Below, one piece after another: positions 52,269 through 62,527 of a stretch of 64,000 nt of DNA; position 1 is the stretch's first letter; each line of letters starts with the position of its first letter. The notes beneath the pieces are model-generated. The model ran no database searches, was not told the DNA's origin, and was given only the letters and a program-made list of their open reading frames with translations. Source of the stretch: Hydractinia symbiolongicarpus (Eukaryota; Cnidaria; Hydrozoa; Anthoathecata; Hydractiniidae); contig NC_079888.1 in assembly GCF_029227915.1 (NCBI RefSeq), positions 7,185,001-7,249,000 on the forward strand, written 5' to 3'. A program made the position numbers and the translations under genes.

Positions 52269-54557
52269 GAGACCACCCTTAGACTCTGGTTCAAAGACAA
52301 AATTCGAGGAGAAGGGATCGTAACATTGTAAAAGGAAAACCTGTTCCTAAAGCTGTGCACATTTTAGTTGACACTCTGCCAGTTGTTTGTGACCGACCAA
52401 ACTCAATGGAAGGTTTACAGAACCCTATTAAGTTTATGCAAATGGAAGAGACACGCCTGATCGATTTCAATAACTGTTGAAATTTTGGAACTATCCACCA
52501 CCTGTAAAGGCATCATCAATTTCCAAGCCTGCGCGGAAAGTATATTTGAGGAGAATGGTTCTGTGGATGCCCCAGATGATTTAGAACTTAGATTTGTCCC
52601 AACTTTGGTAGAAGTGTACAATCCCGAGGTATACACCAAAAAATGCACCTGGTTTTGGATTTAAAAGATTTCTACTATTTTGCATCAGAATATTTCAGTT
52701 ATGCCGTAAACGTTAAGCTTTCTGCTGTACTTACATACAAATATGCATGTGACACTGCTATCATTTCTTTGAGATCCAGAACTCTTGGAAACAGTGGCAA
52801 CGCCGTGAACAACACTCTGCTTGAAATGCATAGTGAATACTGGGTCAAAGTAATCTGGACTATCTCAGAGATTGTCAAACGCATAAGGCAGTATTGGCCA
52901 TGCTAAATGCAAAACCATGCGTATATACTAAAGCTGGTGCATTTCGGGTCTTACCTAATTCTTAAAGGTTTTTTTGGCTGCATTTGCAAGAGATGTGTGG
53001 TCCAGATTAAACATATGCAAGGCGTCGGTTACCAGTGTATTTGGAGATGTAATAAAAATCGATTCTACCAAAAAAATAATTTCAACAATTACAGGAGGTG
53101 CAAAAAAAGTCTGCAACTTGGGTGAGAAATGTTGATAATGAGTATGGTGCTATCTTGCAAAGCATTGTAACATCATCAGAGTCAAATGGGTCTTTGCAAC
53201 CTATGGCAGATGGCCTGTTGTCACGGTACAAAAAAACAGATGTTCCAACACCTATCCTTTTGTATACCGACAGAGATTATTGTAGTCTTAGTGGACCATC
53301 AAGGTTTCAGAGGTTGTTTCCATTTTTGGGACAGTTTGGAAGTTCGCTTGGATATTTGACACTTTATGAGAGGCATTGTGGTTGGCTGTACTTCCGGTCC
53401 CTTTGTCACCGCTTTCGGCGTGTATTTTTGAATGGGAAGATGGTGATTACAAAAAGATAGTTGCTGCTAAGAAGGAAGAGCTTCAGATGAAAGGACAGTC
53501 GGTACCCTCGTTAAAAACAGTTACCAATGCAATAGCAAAAGATGCATTGGCCAGACATTGCATGAGATACGCGAGAGGTGCTTCAGTGGCCATAAAAAAT
53601 AATTAAACACTTTATCTTACATATACTGGGTGTACTGACACTTAAGGTGTGCCATTGCTAAGGGAGAACATGGCAGAAATACATAATGAGCAAAAGAAGC
53701 ATAATGTTTGCATCCAAGACCCAGACATGCCATTATATACTCAGGTGAAAATGGTCAAAAAAGGAGCTTCGTTTTTGCCATTGCACGGCTGTGCCAGAGA
53801 AAACATTTCATTAGAAACTTTTCACTGCCACCTGTTAAAGTTCATTCCAGGATCTTCTGGCAATGCAGTAAATTTTCAAGCGTATTCAATGGATGGATTG
53901 GTCAGACGGAACACCCTGAGGAAATACCAGGCAGAAGGTGCAGTGATTACGTTCCTTTGATGTTAATCTCGTTGTGAAATTTAACAAAATGCATTTGGAT
54001 GTACGTAAAAAAACGTTTAACAACAAACCTGTTCCAAATAACGCAAGGAATGAAGTCAATGGTATGGAACATCTTTTTCGAAAAATTGACATAAGCTTTG
54101 TTAAGCTTACGTGGACAGTACCATCTAAAACGGGTGAGAGTTAGACGATGAGAGCATAGAGGTTAATATCGACATCGATACTTCTGCTTTCAACCATTCA
54201 GTAAAGGACGTGGCTGATGAAGATGATGATGGGGCAGAAGAGATCGATGACACCACTAAAGAAATTCCAATTGGAATCATGTTGATACGTTGGCACAAGC
54301 TCTTTTAGCATCACATGCTTTTAGTAGTTCGGATGAAGATGCAGAAAAACACCAGTTTCTTCAATCAATTGGACGAATATGACAAAAAACCACTAACATT
54401 TACAACAGTTTACCCAAAACCAGTTAAAGGACGCTTCTGCACAGGGAAAAAGGAAGGTTTTACTGGTTTGGTACAAATAATGAGATCGTTTTTGCCAGGT
54501 GCATCCCTTGATCTTTTCCTATCAAAAGTAGGGTGGTTGATAGTCAGGAAGAACTAG
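52269..54557 (+). pseudogene. DUF6729 / DDE-like transposase relic, unit 16
   Basis: Type B' version as in unit 14, switching to A-type sequence at the 3' end. Confidence 0.72.
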
Positions 54558-55259
54558 TCAGCTAAAATGACGAGTCTACGGAACTTTAGTGGGCAAAAAA
54601 ATGTTTTCATATAACGCTTTCATAATATTTGTAGAATGGATTTACCTTGGGCCGCTTCCTTTTACTACTTAATCTAGTTGTATTTATCAAACATATTGGG
54701 GGAAGTCAGAGATTTTACAACATCAAAGTTAACCATCCTATCTTTTACACCTTTATGAACAAAGTTTGATTCGCTAGCATAAGACAAGTATTCGAAGTCA
54801 TTGCAAAAGAGGAAGGTTTTTTTAGGTAAAAAGCTACCCTATAATAAATAAAGAACTGAAATTATGACAATAATTTTTGTCAACATATTTCAAAAATGTT
54901 ATTTAACTACATGCTGATCACAAATTTTTAAAAATACATTATTGTAACTTTAAAGTGATGTTTTTGATCCTACATAAACCCCCGTTTTAAATATGCTACT
55001 TCGCGGAGCAGTCAACCCAGTTTGTATGTAAACAAACAGTTGTAGCGACAGAAGTCAAATTTGATCCATGCTCAAATTAACGTTAGAAAGAAAATTAAGA
55101 CGGATTTGAAGAAGTTAAACTTAACTCCTGTTAAAAAAGTAAAAAGTGAATATTTAATATATAACTCGCGGTAAAGTAATTACGCAAAACTACATAAATT
55201 TATTTACACAAAGCCTGTGGGACAAGGTCAAAGGTAAGTTTATAGTCGAGAGGATATAA

Positions 55260-55826
55260 ATGAATAATTCGAAGCGTTTCTCAATTATTTATATGGTCCT
55301 AAACTTAAATATTCTAACCTACGCTAACGGAGAAAGAAAACATGTTGGTGGTGATTTTTGGTGGATGAGAATAAGTGGCAACATTAGTATGTATTCTTAT
55401 ATTACAGATAATGCAGACGGTACTTACGAGACCCAATTTCAACTACCAGAGCCTGGTAGGTATGAGATAGAATTGACTTTAGAATTTAGTCAATGTGATG
55501 GACTTCGCGATCCTCCCGTATGGTGGTTTCGCGATGGAGATGGGCGTGGTAAACTCCAAAAAGCAAAGCTTGATACGGTCGATGACTTCATTGGAGAAAA
55601 AAAGAAGTTTAGTGTTAAAATGGAATCACGTGAACCAATCAAAATAATACCGAGAGTGAACATGAATGACTTAGCTTGCACTTATATTAATCCTAGACAT
55701 GGCTACTGGAGGCTGTCTGGTGGTAAGAAGGAGTACATTGCTAAAATTAAACCAATAAAACAAAGAAATGTGACAGAAAGGAGAAATACACTTTGGGTTT
55801 ATGGCGTACATTTCCGTCAATGTTGA
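55260..55826 (+). CDS. NXPE/filamin-like secreted N-terminal fragment, unit 17
   Basis: Third identical copy of the 188-residue ORF, in the terminal unit. It is the copy nearest to unique flank, so it is the likeliest to represent the original arrangement. Confidence 0.5.
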   Translation: MNNSKRFSIIYMVLNLNILTYANGERKHVGGDFWWMRISGNISMYSYITDNADGTYETQFQLPEPGRYEIELTLEFSQCDGLRDPPVWWFRDGDGRGKLQKAKLDTVDDFIGEKKKFSVKMESREPIKIIPRVNMNDLACTYINPRHGYWRLSGGKKEYIAKIKPIKQRNVTERRNTLWVYGVHFRQC

Positions 55827-56161
55827 TTGGTGATGTTGTTAAAGTAATTAAGACAATGAAAAAAATTTCAGTGCTTTCCACTGCCACAAGCAATGTTATA
55901 CTCATTGAAAAACTTCGCGACAAATACGGGATTGTGATAAAGAAACTGATTAAGAAAATATCTCAACTATACCAGAGGCGAGTACTGACTAGGCGTTGCT
56001 TCAAGTTTAAGGTCATCGTATAGAAGAAAAAATAAAATCAGTAGGTTCTTATTTAAAGAAAAGCAATCGTCTCCTACCTTCCAAAAAGTACCATTCGTGT
56101 GAGGTTATTTAATAGTCAACACCTGTTGGATAATACTGATATTACTTTGTTCAACATCAGC

Positions 56162-58415
56162 GAGACCACCCTTAGACTCTGGTTCAAAGACAAAATTCGA
56201 GGAGAAGGGATCGTAACATTGTAAAAGGAAAACCTGTTCCTAAAGCTGTGCACATTTTAGTTGACACTCTGCCAGTTGTTTGTGACCGACCAAACTCAAT
56301 GGAAGGTTTACAGAACCCTATTAAGTTTATGCAAATGGAAGAGACACGCCTGATCGATTTCAATAACTGTTGAAATTTTGGAACTATCCACCACCTGTAA
56401 AGGCATCATCAATTTCCAAGCCTGCGCGGAAAGTATATTTGAGGAGAATGGTTCTGTGGATGCCCCAGATGATTTAGAACTTAGATTTGTCCCAACTTTG
56501 GTAGAAGTGTACAATCCCGAGGTATACACCAAAAAATGCACCTGGTTTTGGATTTAAAAGATTTCTACTATTTTGCATCAGAATATTTCAGTTATGCCGT
56601 AAACGTTAAGCTTTCTGCTGTACTTACATACAAATATGCATGTGACACTGCTATCATTTCTTTGAGATCCAGAACTCTTGGAAACAGTAGCAACGCCGTG
56701 AAGAACACTCTGCTTGAAATGCATAGTGAATACTGGGTCAAAGTAATCTGGACTATCTCAGAGATTGTCAAACGCATAAGGCAGTATTGGCCATGCTAAA
56801 TGCAAAACCATGCGTATATACTAAAGCTGGTGCATTTCGGGTCTTACCTAATTCTTAAAGGTTTTTTTGGCTGCATTTGCAAGAGATGTGTGGTCCAGAT
56901 TAAACATATGCAAGGCGTCGGTTACCAGTGTATTTGGAGATGTAATAAAAATCGATTCTACCAAAAAAATAATTTCAACAATTACAGGAGATGCAAAAAA
57001 GTCTGCAAATTGGGTGAGAAATGTTGATAATGAGTATGGTGCTATCTTGCAAAGCATTGTAACATCATCAGAGTCAAATGGGTCTTTGCAACCTATGGCA
57101 GATGGCCTGTTGTCACGGTACAAAAAAACAGATGTTCCAACACCTATCCTTTTGTATACCGACAGAGATTATTGTAGTCTTAGTGGAACATCAAGGTTTC
57201 AGAGGTTGTTTCCATTCTTGGGATAGTTTGGAAGTTCGCTTGGATATTTGACACTTTATGAGAGGCATTGTGGTTGGCTGTACTTCCGGTCCCTTTGTCA
57301 CCGCTTTCGGCGTGTATTTTTGAATGGGAAGAAGGTGATTACAAAAATATAGTTGCTGCTAAGAAGGAAGAGCTTCAGATGAAAGGACAGTCGGTACCCT
57401 CGTTAAAAACAGTTACCAATGCAATAGCAAAAAATGCATTGGCCAGACATTGCATGAGATACGCGAGAGGTGCTTCAGTGGCCATAAAAAATAATTAAAC
57501 ACTTTATCCTTACATATACTGGGTGTACTGACACTTTAGGTGTGCCATTGCTAAGGGAGAACATGGCAGAAATAAATAATGAGCAAAAGAAGCATATTGT
57601 TTGCATCCAAGACCCAGACATGCCATTATATACTCAGGTGAAAATGGTCAAAAAAGGAGCTTCGTTCTTGCCATTGCACGGCTGTGCCAGAGAAAACATT
57701 TCATTAGAAACTTTTCACTGCCACCTGTTAAAGTTCATTCCAGGATCTTCTGGCAATGCAGTAAATTTTCAAGCGTATTCAATGGATGGATTGGTCAGAC
57801 GGAACACCCTGAGGAAATACCAGGCAGAAGGTGCAGTGATTACGTTCCTTTGATGTTAATCTCGTTGTGAAATTTAACAAAATGCATTTGGATGTACGTA
57901 AAAAAACGTTTAACAACAAACCTGTTCCAAATAAAGCAAGGAATGAAGTCATTGGTATGGAACATCTTTTTCGAAAAATTGACATAAGCTTTGTTAAGCT
58001 TACGTGGACAGTACCATCTAAAACGGGTGAGAGTTAGACGATGAGAGCATAGAGGTTAATGTCGACATCGATACTTCTGCTTTCAACCATTCAGTAAAGG
58101 ACGTGGCTGATGAAGATGATGATGGGGCAGAAGAGATCGATGACACCACTAAAGAAATTCCAATTGGAATCATGTTGATACGTTGGCACAAGCTCTTTTA
58201 GCATCACATGCTTTTAGTAGTTCGGATGAAGATGCAGAAAAACACCAGTTTCTTCAATCAATTGGACGAATATGACAAAAAACCACTAACATTTACAACA
58301 GTTTACCCAAAACCAGTTAAAGGACGCTTCTGCACAGGGAAAAAGGAAGGTTTTACTGGTTTGGTACAAATAATGAGATCGTTTTTGCCAGGTGCATCCC
58401 CTGCTCTTTTCCTAT
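56162..58415 (+). pseudogene. DUF6729 / DDE-like transposase relic, unit 17 (truncated)
   Basis: Core run 56867-57226 is cut by a private TAG (GGGATAGTTTGG) at 57224-57226. The SLETFH run is 57542-57853. The relic is truncated at the array edge within the last recognisable segment (GASPALF). Confidence 0.72.
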
Positions 58416-60280
58416 TTTCTGACAAGTACAAATTACCCTTTTCGTTTTTTGGTTTATAGTTTAATACTTAGTGAAACCATAACTAATGAGCAAGCGCAGA
58501 CAGTGTACTTTCGGCAGCTTAATAATACGTTATTGCTTTTTGCTAAGAAAAGCTTTAAATCTGTGCATAATACAGAATTACAGCACAAAATAGTTTTGCC
58601 AAAAAGAAAAGATAGTGATAATTACTCTTGATGATGTATATTTGGATGCGTTAATAATAATGATAATTCCAATATAATTTTATGTAATTCTTTCGCCACT
58701 TTCAGCAAAACTGTAGAAATTTGTCAACATATCATTACGTTTTTGCAACTGTAAAATAATTGGCGTGTGTTTGTAGCTTTGTCTCACGGAACAAGATGTC
58801 GTTTTCTTGCCTCACTTTATTTGTGGGAAACTGTTTTTCTGCCTTGGAAAGTTGGCTGATTACATGGACACTGGTACAACTTTTAATTAAGAAAACGTCA
58901 CTTGAATCCACGAAAAATAACACGCTTATGGCCAAAAAAATCTACCTAATCCTTTTAAAAATGAATTCCTGGTACATAACCAGTATGGAAAGAAATCCTT
59001 TTTTTAGTTCCTGTTTGTACATCATTTAATTCATCTATAGAGGGTGACTGAAGTAGTCTCTTTTGTTTTCAACAACGAAAAGCATGGGACCAAAGGTGCA
59101 TTTATGGTTTGTAACTCATTACGATATATCATCATGACATGTAAATAAAGTTGCAAAAGGCGGCCCTAATTCGATAACACTATTAACTTAAAAAAAAAGA
59201 AAGAAATGCCTCAAGTGCTTGAAAAGGGTTTCTAAATAAGAGCTCTTGACTCATCTGTAACTTTCAAACGAAATTGTCAGTTTAATTTGTATGTTCTGAT
59301 GATAGATCGCCACGAGAACAGTGATACTATCGCCAAATCGGTTAACCGTGAGGTTGGCTAATGAATTTTGACGGAATATTAGTACAGAGAAATTTATTCG
59401 AACATCGGACGTACAAAGAAATTTTAGCATTTAAGAGTATTCAAGAGGAAGAGTATTTAACCATTCTAATGGTGTTAATAATATACATGAAGTTTAGTTC
59501 TTGGAAATATTTTACCTTATATTATCAGTTGAGGTATTACTTTGATAAATTAGCACGTCATACTTCGTGCAATATTTCAATTTTGTACTTCCGACAGATT
59601 AACAAGTTTGAAATTTACATAAACCGCCTTCCTTTCAACTCGATTTAATCACTCTTATGTAAAGATCAATGATTTTCCACCTCTACCGACTAAATGCGTA
59701 GCAATAGCACTGCTTAGCCCACTAAAAGTTATTGGTACGACTGACAGAAAAGTCATCTATATTTCAAACACTAGTCTTTCTATTGAGCAGACGTATTTTT
59801 GCGAAGTTTCATACGCCTTATAAGTATAAATATAAACTTCGTGCAGTTGGTATTGAAGCATTAATTGTATGTCCAATCATATTGACAATTGCATTTTTTC
59901 TATCCTATTTGAAGGAATTGTTTGAAGTGCCGTAACCTAATTCACAATTGCACTTAAAAAACAATCTCGGACACTGTCGGTATAGTTTAAGGGAAGCACT
60001 CTTCCTCGTTTTAAACATTCTTTTTGATTATTCAAAAACTTTCACAACGTCCTTTGTTGGAATTCGAATGTAAAATAGTCTTTATATTTAATTATGCCAA
60101 ATCATACCTAGAGATATATTAATCTAAATATACCATTTCTTTCTAGTCAAACATTTTTAAAGGTAATTATAGAAAAACTACATGGTTGTGTTTATGTTTG
60201 ACTTATAATCAACTGACTTGGTGATTATCGGCAACATCACAGTCAACCACTGGTAAGCCCATCAAGACATTGTTTTCTTA
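58416..60280. other. Unique right flank, no recognisable gene
   Basis: AT-rich sequence starting where the array ends. Several ORFs of 60-95 codons exist (for example 59361-59648 plus) but none shows a motif I know, and their composition fits chance. There are short A-runs near 59190 and TAATAATAATGATAA near 58650. I see no array-derived sequence here. Confidence 0.6.
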
Positions 60281-60314
60281 CAACTTGAAGCTGTGATCTC
60301 AACTGGCACCTCTG

Positions 60315-60371
60315 CTATCCACTTCCAAATCCGCTATCCACTGGCAACTCCGCTATCCATTGAGAACTCTG
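60315..60371 (+). repeat. 19-bp minisatellite, three copies
   Basis: Three adjacent 19-mers: CTATCCACTTCCAAATCCG, CTATCCACTGGCAACTCCG and CTATCCATTGAGAACTCTG. Related fragments (GGCACCTCTG) flank them on both sides at about 60305 and 60374-60383. Confidence 0.8.
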
Positions 60372-60452
60372 CCGGCACCTCTGATGTCTTGAGTTTAGTC
60401 TCACTGGTGGTCCAGCAACTGGCAACTTATTGCCACCCCAAGCTTTCATCAG

Positions 60453-60601
60453 ATCGGGTTAGTCCAGAACCATACAGGTATGCAGTTTTTACCTTATTCT
60501 TTACTTGTAATCAACACTCGTTTACGCACCCTGGATCAACAACCACAACGTTATCAAGACAAAAATTTGACACATCGGGTTAGACCCGAATCCTACGGGT
60601 C
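60453..60601 (+). repeat. Pair of ATCGGGTTAG motifs, one with a perfect hairpin
   Basis: ATCGGGTTAG followed by an 18-bp related stretch occurs at 60453-60480 and again at 60574-60601. The second copy contains GACCCG-AATCCTA-CGGGTC, a 6-bp perfect stem with a 7-base loop. The first copy has a degraded stem. Function unknown; a tRNA-like origin was considered but the loop is not the TTCGAAT type. Confidence 0.5.
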
Positions 60602-60918
60602 AGAGAGTGTCTATTTCCTTCAATTTGGCACGTTGCCACCATGGTTGTGGTAGCATGTCCCTACCCACATTGCGATTTTTCAACAGCAGATACTGAAGCG
60701 GTACTCGTATCCACACTCCTGCAAATTCATGCCTCTGGTGCTCACACTCAACAAACTCCTGGTACATGAGAGACCGCTTGCGTAGAGAAAGTAAAGCGAC
60801 CAACAATTACAACTGGTGGTTCGTTCAAGACTGGCCGTATTTCACGGCAAGACTAAGTCACAGCCACAAAAATCAATGGTGTGAGTGTTGCGAGGAGAAG
60901 CTACGAAAGAATGAAAAC
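60602..60918. other. Intergenic stretch, nothing recognised
   Basis: Slightly more GC-rich than the flank to its left. A minus ORF at 60600-60806 (68 codons) shows no known motif. No repeats are visible. Confidence 0.5.
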
Positions 60919-61200
60919 TACAAAGAGCACACACAATGATAAACTCGACCAGTTAAGTCTTGAGGTTTTGCTCCTGTAAAGAATATGCTCATATAAAGGA
61001 ACACAATTCTTTCTTTTTCCAAGGAGATAATTGGGACAAAAATTGAACAAACAAACAGACAGACGGAGTAAGACAAGACTTCTGTAAAGGGTACAAGGGT
61101 TTCGACTCATATTCCTGAACCAAGGTACCCAAAATGTCTAGCTGAGTCACCTCAAAAAGAGGTCTGCGAACAGTCTTCAGCAGGAACTAGACATTTCTTT
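60919..61200. repeat. Structured interspersed element, copy 1 (downstream of USP copy 1)
   Basis: Aligns along its length with 63113-63406: CAATGATAAACTCGACC with CAATGATGAACTCAACC, then GAATATGC, ACAATTCT, CATATTCCTGAACC, and the hairpin at the right end. It lies about 420-700 nt beyond the stop of the minus-strand USP relic, so it may be 3'-UTR or downstream sequence. I do not recognise a named element family. Confidence 0.75.
61132..61196. other. Conserved hairpin, copy 1
   Basis: Perfect 10-bp outer stem AAATGTCTAG (61132-61141) with CTAGACATTT (61187-61196), a GCTGA/TCAGC stem (61141-61145 with 61177-61181, sharing one base with the outer stem), and an inner ACCTC/GAGGT stem (61149-61153 with 61159-61163). 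The homologous hairpin at 63340-63402 keeps all three stems while the first two outer pairs change from A-T to G-C. Confidence 0.75.
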
Positions 61201-61243
61201 CATCCATAACTTTTCATCTGTCCTACTCTGTACAACCTTGTGT

Positions 61244-61591
61244 GACTGGGGTAAGAAGTGGAGTCGTCACTCTCCGAAGATAAGACCAGTGCAGTCAAAC
61301 CCCTTTGCTGACATAATTTTTATTTTGTTTTTGTTTTTTTGTTATTTCTTTTTTGACTGGGGTAATAAGTGGAATCGTCACTCTCCAAAGATAGGACCTG
61401 CTACAGTCAAACCCCCTTGCTGGCGTATTTTTTTTGTTTTTCGCTTTTATTTTGACTGGGGTAATAAGTGGATTCTTCACTCTCCAAAGACAAGACTACA
61501 AAAAAAAAAAAAAAATAATAATAATAATAAAAAAAATAAAAAGTAAATGAAAAAATAAATGAAAAGAATAGTCAAAGCCCCTTGCTGACAT
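61244..61591 (-). repeat. 75-140-bp minisatellite tract 1 (three copies)
   Basis: Copies start at 61244, 61355 and 61454 with GACTGGGGTAA-AAGTGGA, TCGTCACTCTCC and AAGA-AAGAC, and end with GTCAAACCCC-TTGCTG. T-rich spacers separate them. The third copy is split by the A-rich insertion at 61499-61573. The same motif forms a second tract at 63461-63716. Both tracts lie just downstream of a USP stop codon on the minus strand. Confidence 0.85.
61499..61573. repeat. A-rich / TAA simple repeat
   Basis: A run of A, then five to six TAA/AAT triplets, then A-rich sequence, placed inside the third minisatellite copy between AAGACTAC and GTCAAAGCCCC. Read on the minus strand it is a T-rich tract about 50 nt downstream of the USP relic's stop. 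Confidence 0.85.
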
Positions 61592-62103
61592 AAGCCGGAA
61601 GTTGTGGTGCTGACTGCAATTTACCTAAGCTCTTCAAGGAAAAGGATGTAAGGTTGTACACCATTAAGCAAGCTTTGTTTGCAAGGGACCACTGCTCTGT
61701 CGTTGCAATGAAACAACTTACCATGCAGGCAAAGCGCTTTAATTGCAGAACCAAAATTGAACCACACTCTGCGACCTCTTTTTCAACTGTTGCAGTTTGG
61801 TAACTATTGCAGTAGTGACAGAAGTACGAGTTGACACCTGACAATTCTTCGCTCTCCAAAAAGTTATCTACTGAAGATTGTACAGTCGATGTCAAGGGCA
61901 GTTGAAGAAATGGACTTACTTGCTCAGTGGTGCTAATATTATTGCAAGCGCTGAAAGTAGTGCAGATTCTCACACGAGTGTTGAATAATCTACCAAAGAA
62001 AGGAAAGGCTAAGGACAACTCTGGTATGAGATACTGAAGAATCTCTAGGGTATCTTGCTGAGAGAACAGATTAAAAGCAGCAGCCCTTGTATTAGAGACA
62101 TGG

Positions 62104-62147
62104 TTATGAGATAACAAAACAGCAAGCTGTAGTGATTCGACTAGTCT
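62104..62147. repeat. 44-bp direct repeat, copy 1
   Basis: TTATGAGATAACAAAACAGC through GACTAGTCT, matching 62484-62527 base for base at a 380-bp offset. On the minus strand this copy is the start of the QQD-box coding stretch (RLVESLQLAVLL). Confidence 0.9.
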
Positions 62148-62164
62148 AATGACTCTTATTTTAA

Positions 62165-62465
62165 GTGGTAGAGGTTAAACCCTCTAAAGATCTCTATGCA
62201 AAGCAAGATCTCCCTTTTACAAGATTGGTCTGTACAACCAATTTAATTGAAAAAGCAACCCTCTGGACAATACAAATATTGCAACAGCAAAACAAAAAAA
62301 CAACAACAACATATATTGACATACCGTAGATTAGGGTCCGAAGTAATCAAATCAAAATCATTTCCTTAAGGGTTTGCTTAAAGACGGTTAAGTAAGGTAT
62401 CAAGTCATACAGTTCTAGTCTTTCCTAGAGTCAGTCAGCCTTTCCCGACAGTCATGAAAACCGTT
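62165..62465. repeat. Degenerate copy of the structured element, inside the USP relic
   Basis: TAGAGGTTAAACCCTCTA, ATCTCCCTTTTACAAG, and CTAGAGTCAGTCAG with CGACAGTCATGAAAACC follow the same order as the matching blocks in 63113-63406. The outer stem of the hairpin is not kept. It occupies the space between the two USP coding pieces (intron or insertion). Confidence 0.5.
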
Positions 62466-62483
62466 ATGGTGAACAGATAATGA

Positions 62484-62527
62484 TTATGAGATAACAAAAC
62501 AGCAAGCTGTAGTGATTCGACTAGTCT
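62484..62527. repeat. 44-bp direct repeat, copy 2
   Basis: Same 44 bp, here directly after the Cys-box coding stretch (FLNALKG on the minus strand). The two copies bracket the 336 bp that separate the two USP coding pieces. Confidence 0.9.

Larger units (their letters stand above)
47975..55259 (+). repeat. Two-unit higher-order repeat copy 2 (units 15-16, 7,285 bp)
   Basis: Second copy of the A-B' block. Its last third differs from copy 1: unit 16 ends with the A-type GASLDLF and ACAAGTATTCG variants, whereas unit 14 has the B-type GVSPDLF and ACAAGTGTTCG. Confidence 0.88.
51367..55259 (+). repeat. Macrosatellite unit 16 (type B', carries NXPE segment, A-type tail)
   Basis: 3893 bp. Like unit 14 (NSGNAV, KMVITKR, EIHNEQ) but with TTTGTGACCG near 52386 and an A-type 3' end (GASLDLF, ACAAGTATTCG). 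It is therefore mosaic. Confidence 0.95.
1..58415 (+). repeat. Higher-order macrosatellite array, about 3.39-kb unit, 16 units plus a truncated 17th
   Basis: The same sequence block recurs head to tail from the left edge of the window to 58415. Successive ATG landmarks (ATGAATAATTCG) lie at 3389, 6781, 10174, 13557 (variant ATGAATTATTCG), 16950, 20343, 23736, 27128, 30521, 33904, 37297, 40690, 44082, 47975, 51367 and 55260. Spacings are 3392-3393 bp, 3383 bp after units 4 and 10, and 3893 bp after units 14 and 16. Units differ by scattered substitutions and rare small indels. The array is open on the left and ends on the right inside a unit. Each unit carries a dead DUF6729/DDE-like transposase relic, and three carry an NXPE-like coding segment. 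Copy number in the real genome cannot be judged from one assembly. Confidence 0.98.
55260..58415 (+). repeat. Terminal macrosatellite unit 17 (NXPE segment, A/B mosaic, truncated)
   Basis: It carries the NXPE segment, then HFLVYT (minus-strand reading) as in C/B' units, then A markers (NAVKN, KNIV, NALARHC). It has a private TAG at 57224-57226 and B/C-type GCATTTGGATG. It stops matching other units after TTTTCCTAT at 58415, and the last bases carry private changes (CCCCTGCTC). This is the right edge of the array. Confidence 0.95.

Noticed and set aside
1-58415. Assembly artefact as the full explanation of the array
   Set aside because: Units carry distinct, structured variants (types A, B, C, private changes, a 500-bp segment in three units), which simple mis-duplication would not give. 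Copy number and the exact 20,347-bp duplication could still be affected and need long reads.
1-58415. Polinton/Maverick, viral or LTR element
   Set aside because: No polymerase, integrase, capsid or reverse-transcriptase motif, and no long terminal repeats around units.
1-58415. CRISPR array or bacterial repeat
   Set aside because: Repeat length is kilobases, there are no short repeats with unique spacers, and the gene content is animal-like.
59361-59648. A 95-codon ORF led by ATG in the flank
   Set aside because: No recognisable domain, AT-driven amino-acid composition and no support from flanking signals.
60574-60601. tRNA T-arm or tRNA-derived SINE
   Set aside because: The loop is AATCCTA rather than TTCGAAT on either strand, and no A box or cloverleaf surrounds it.
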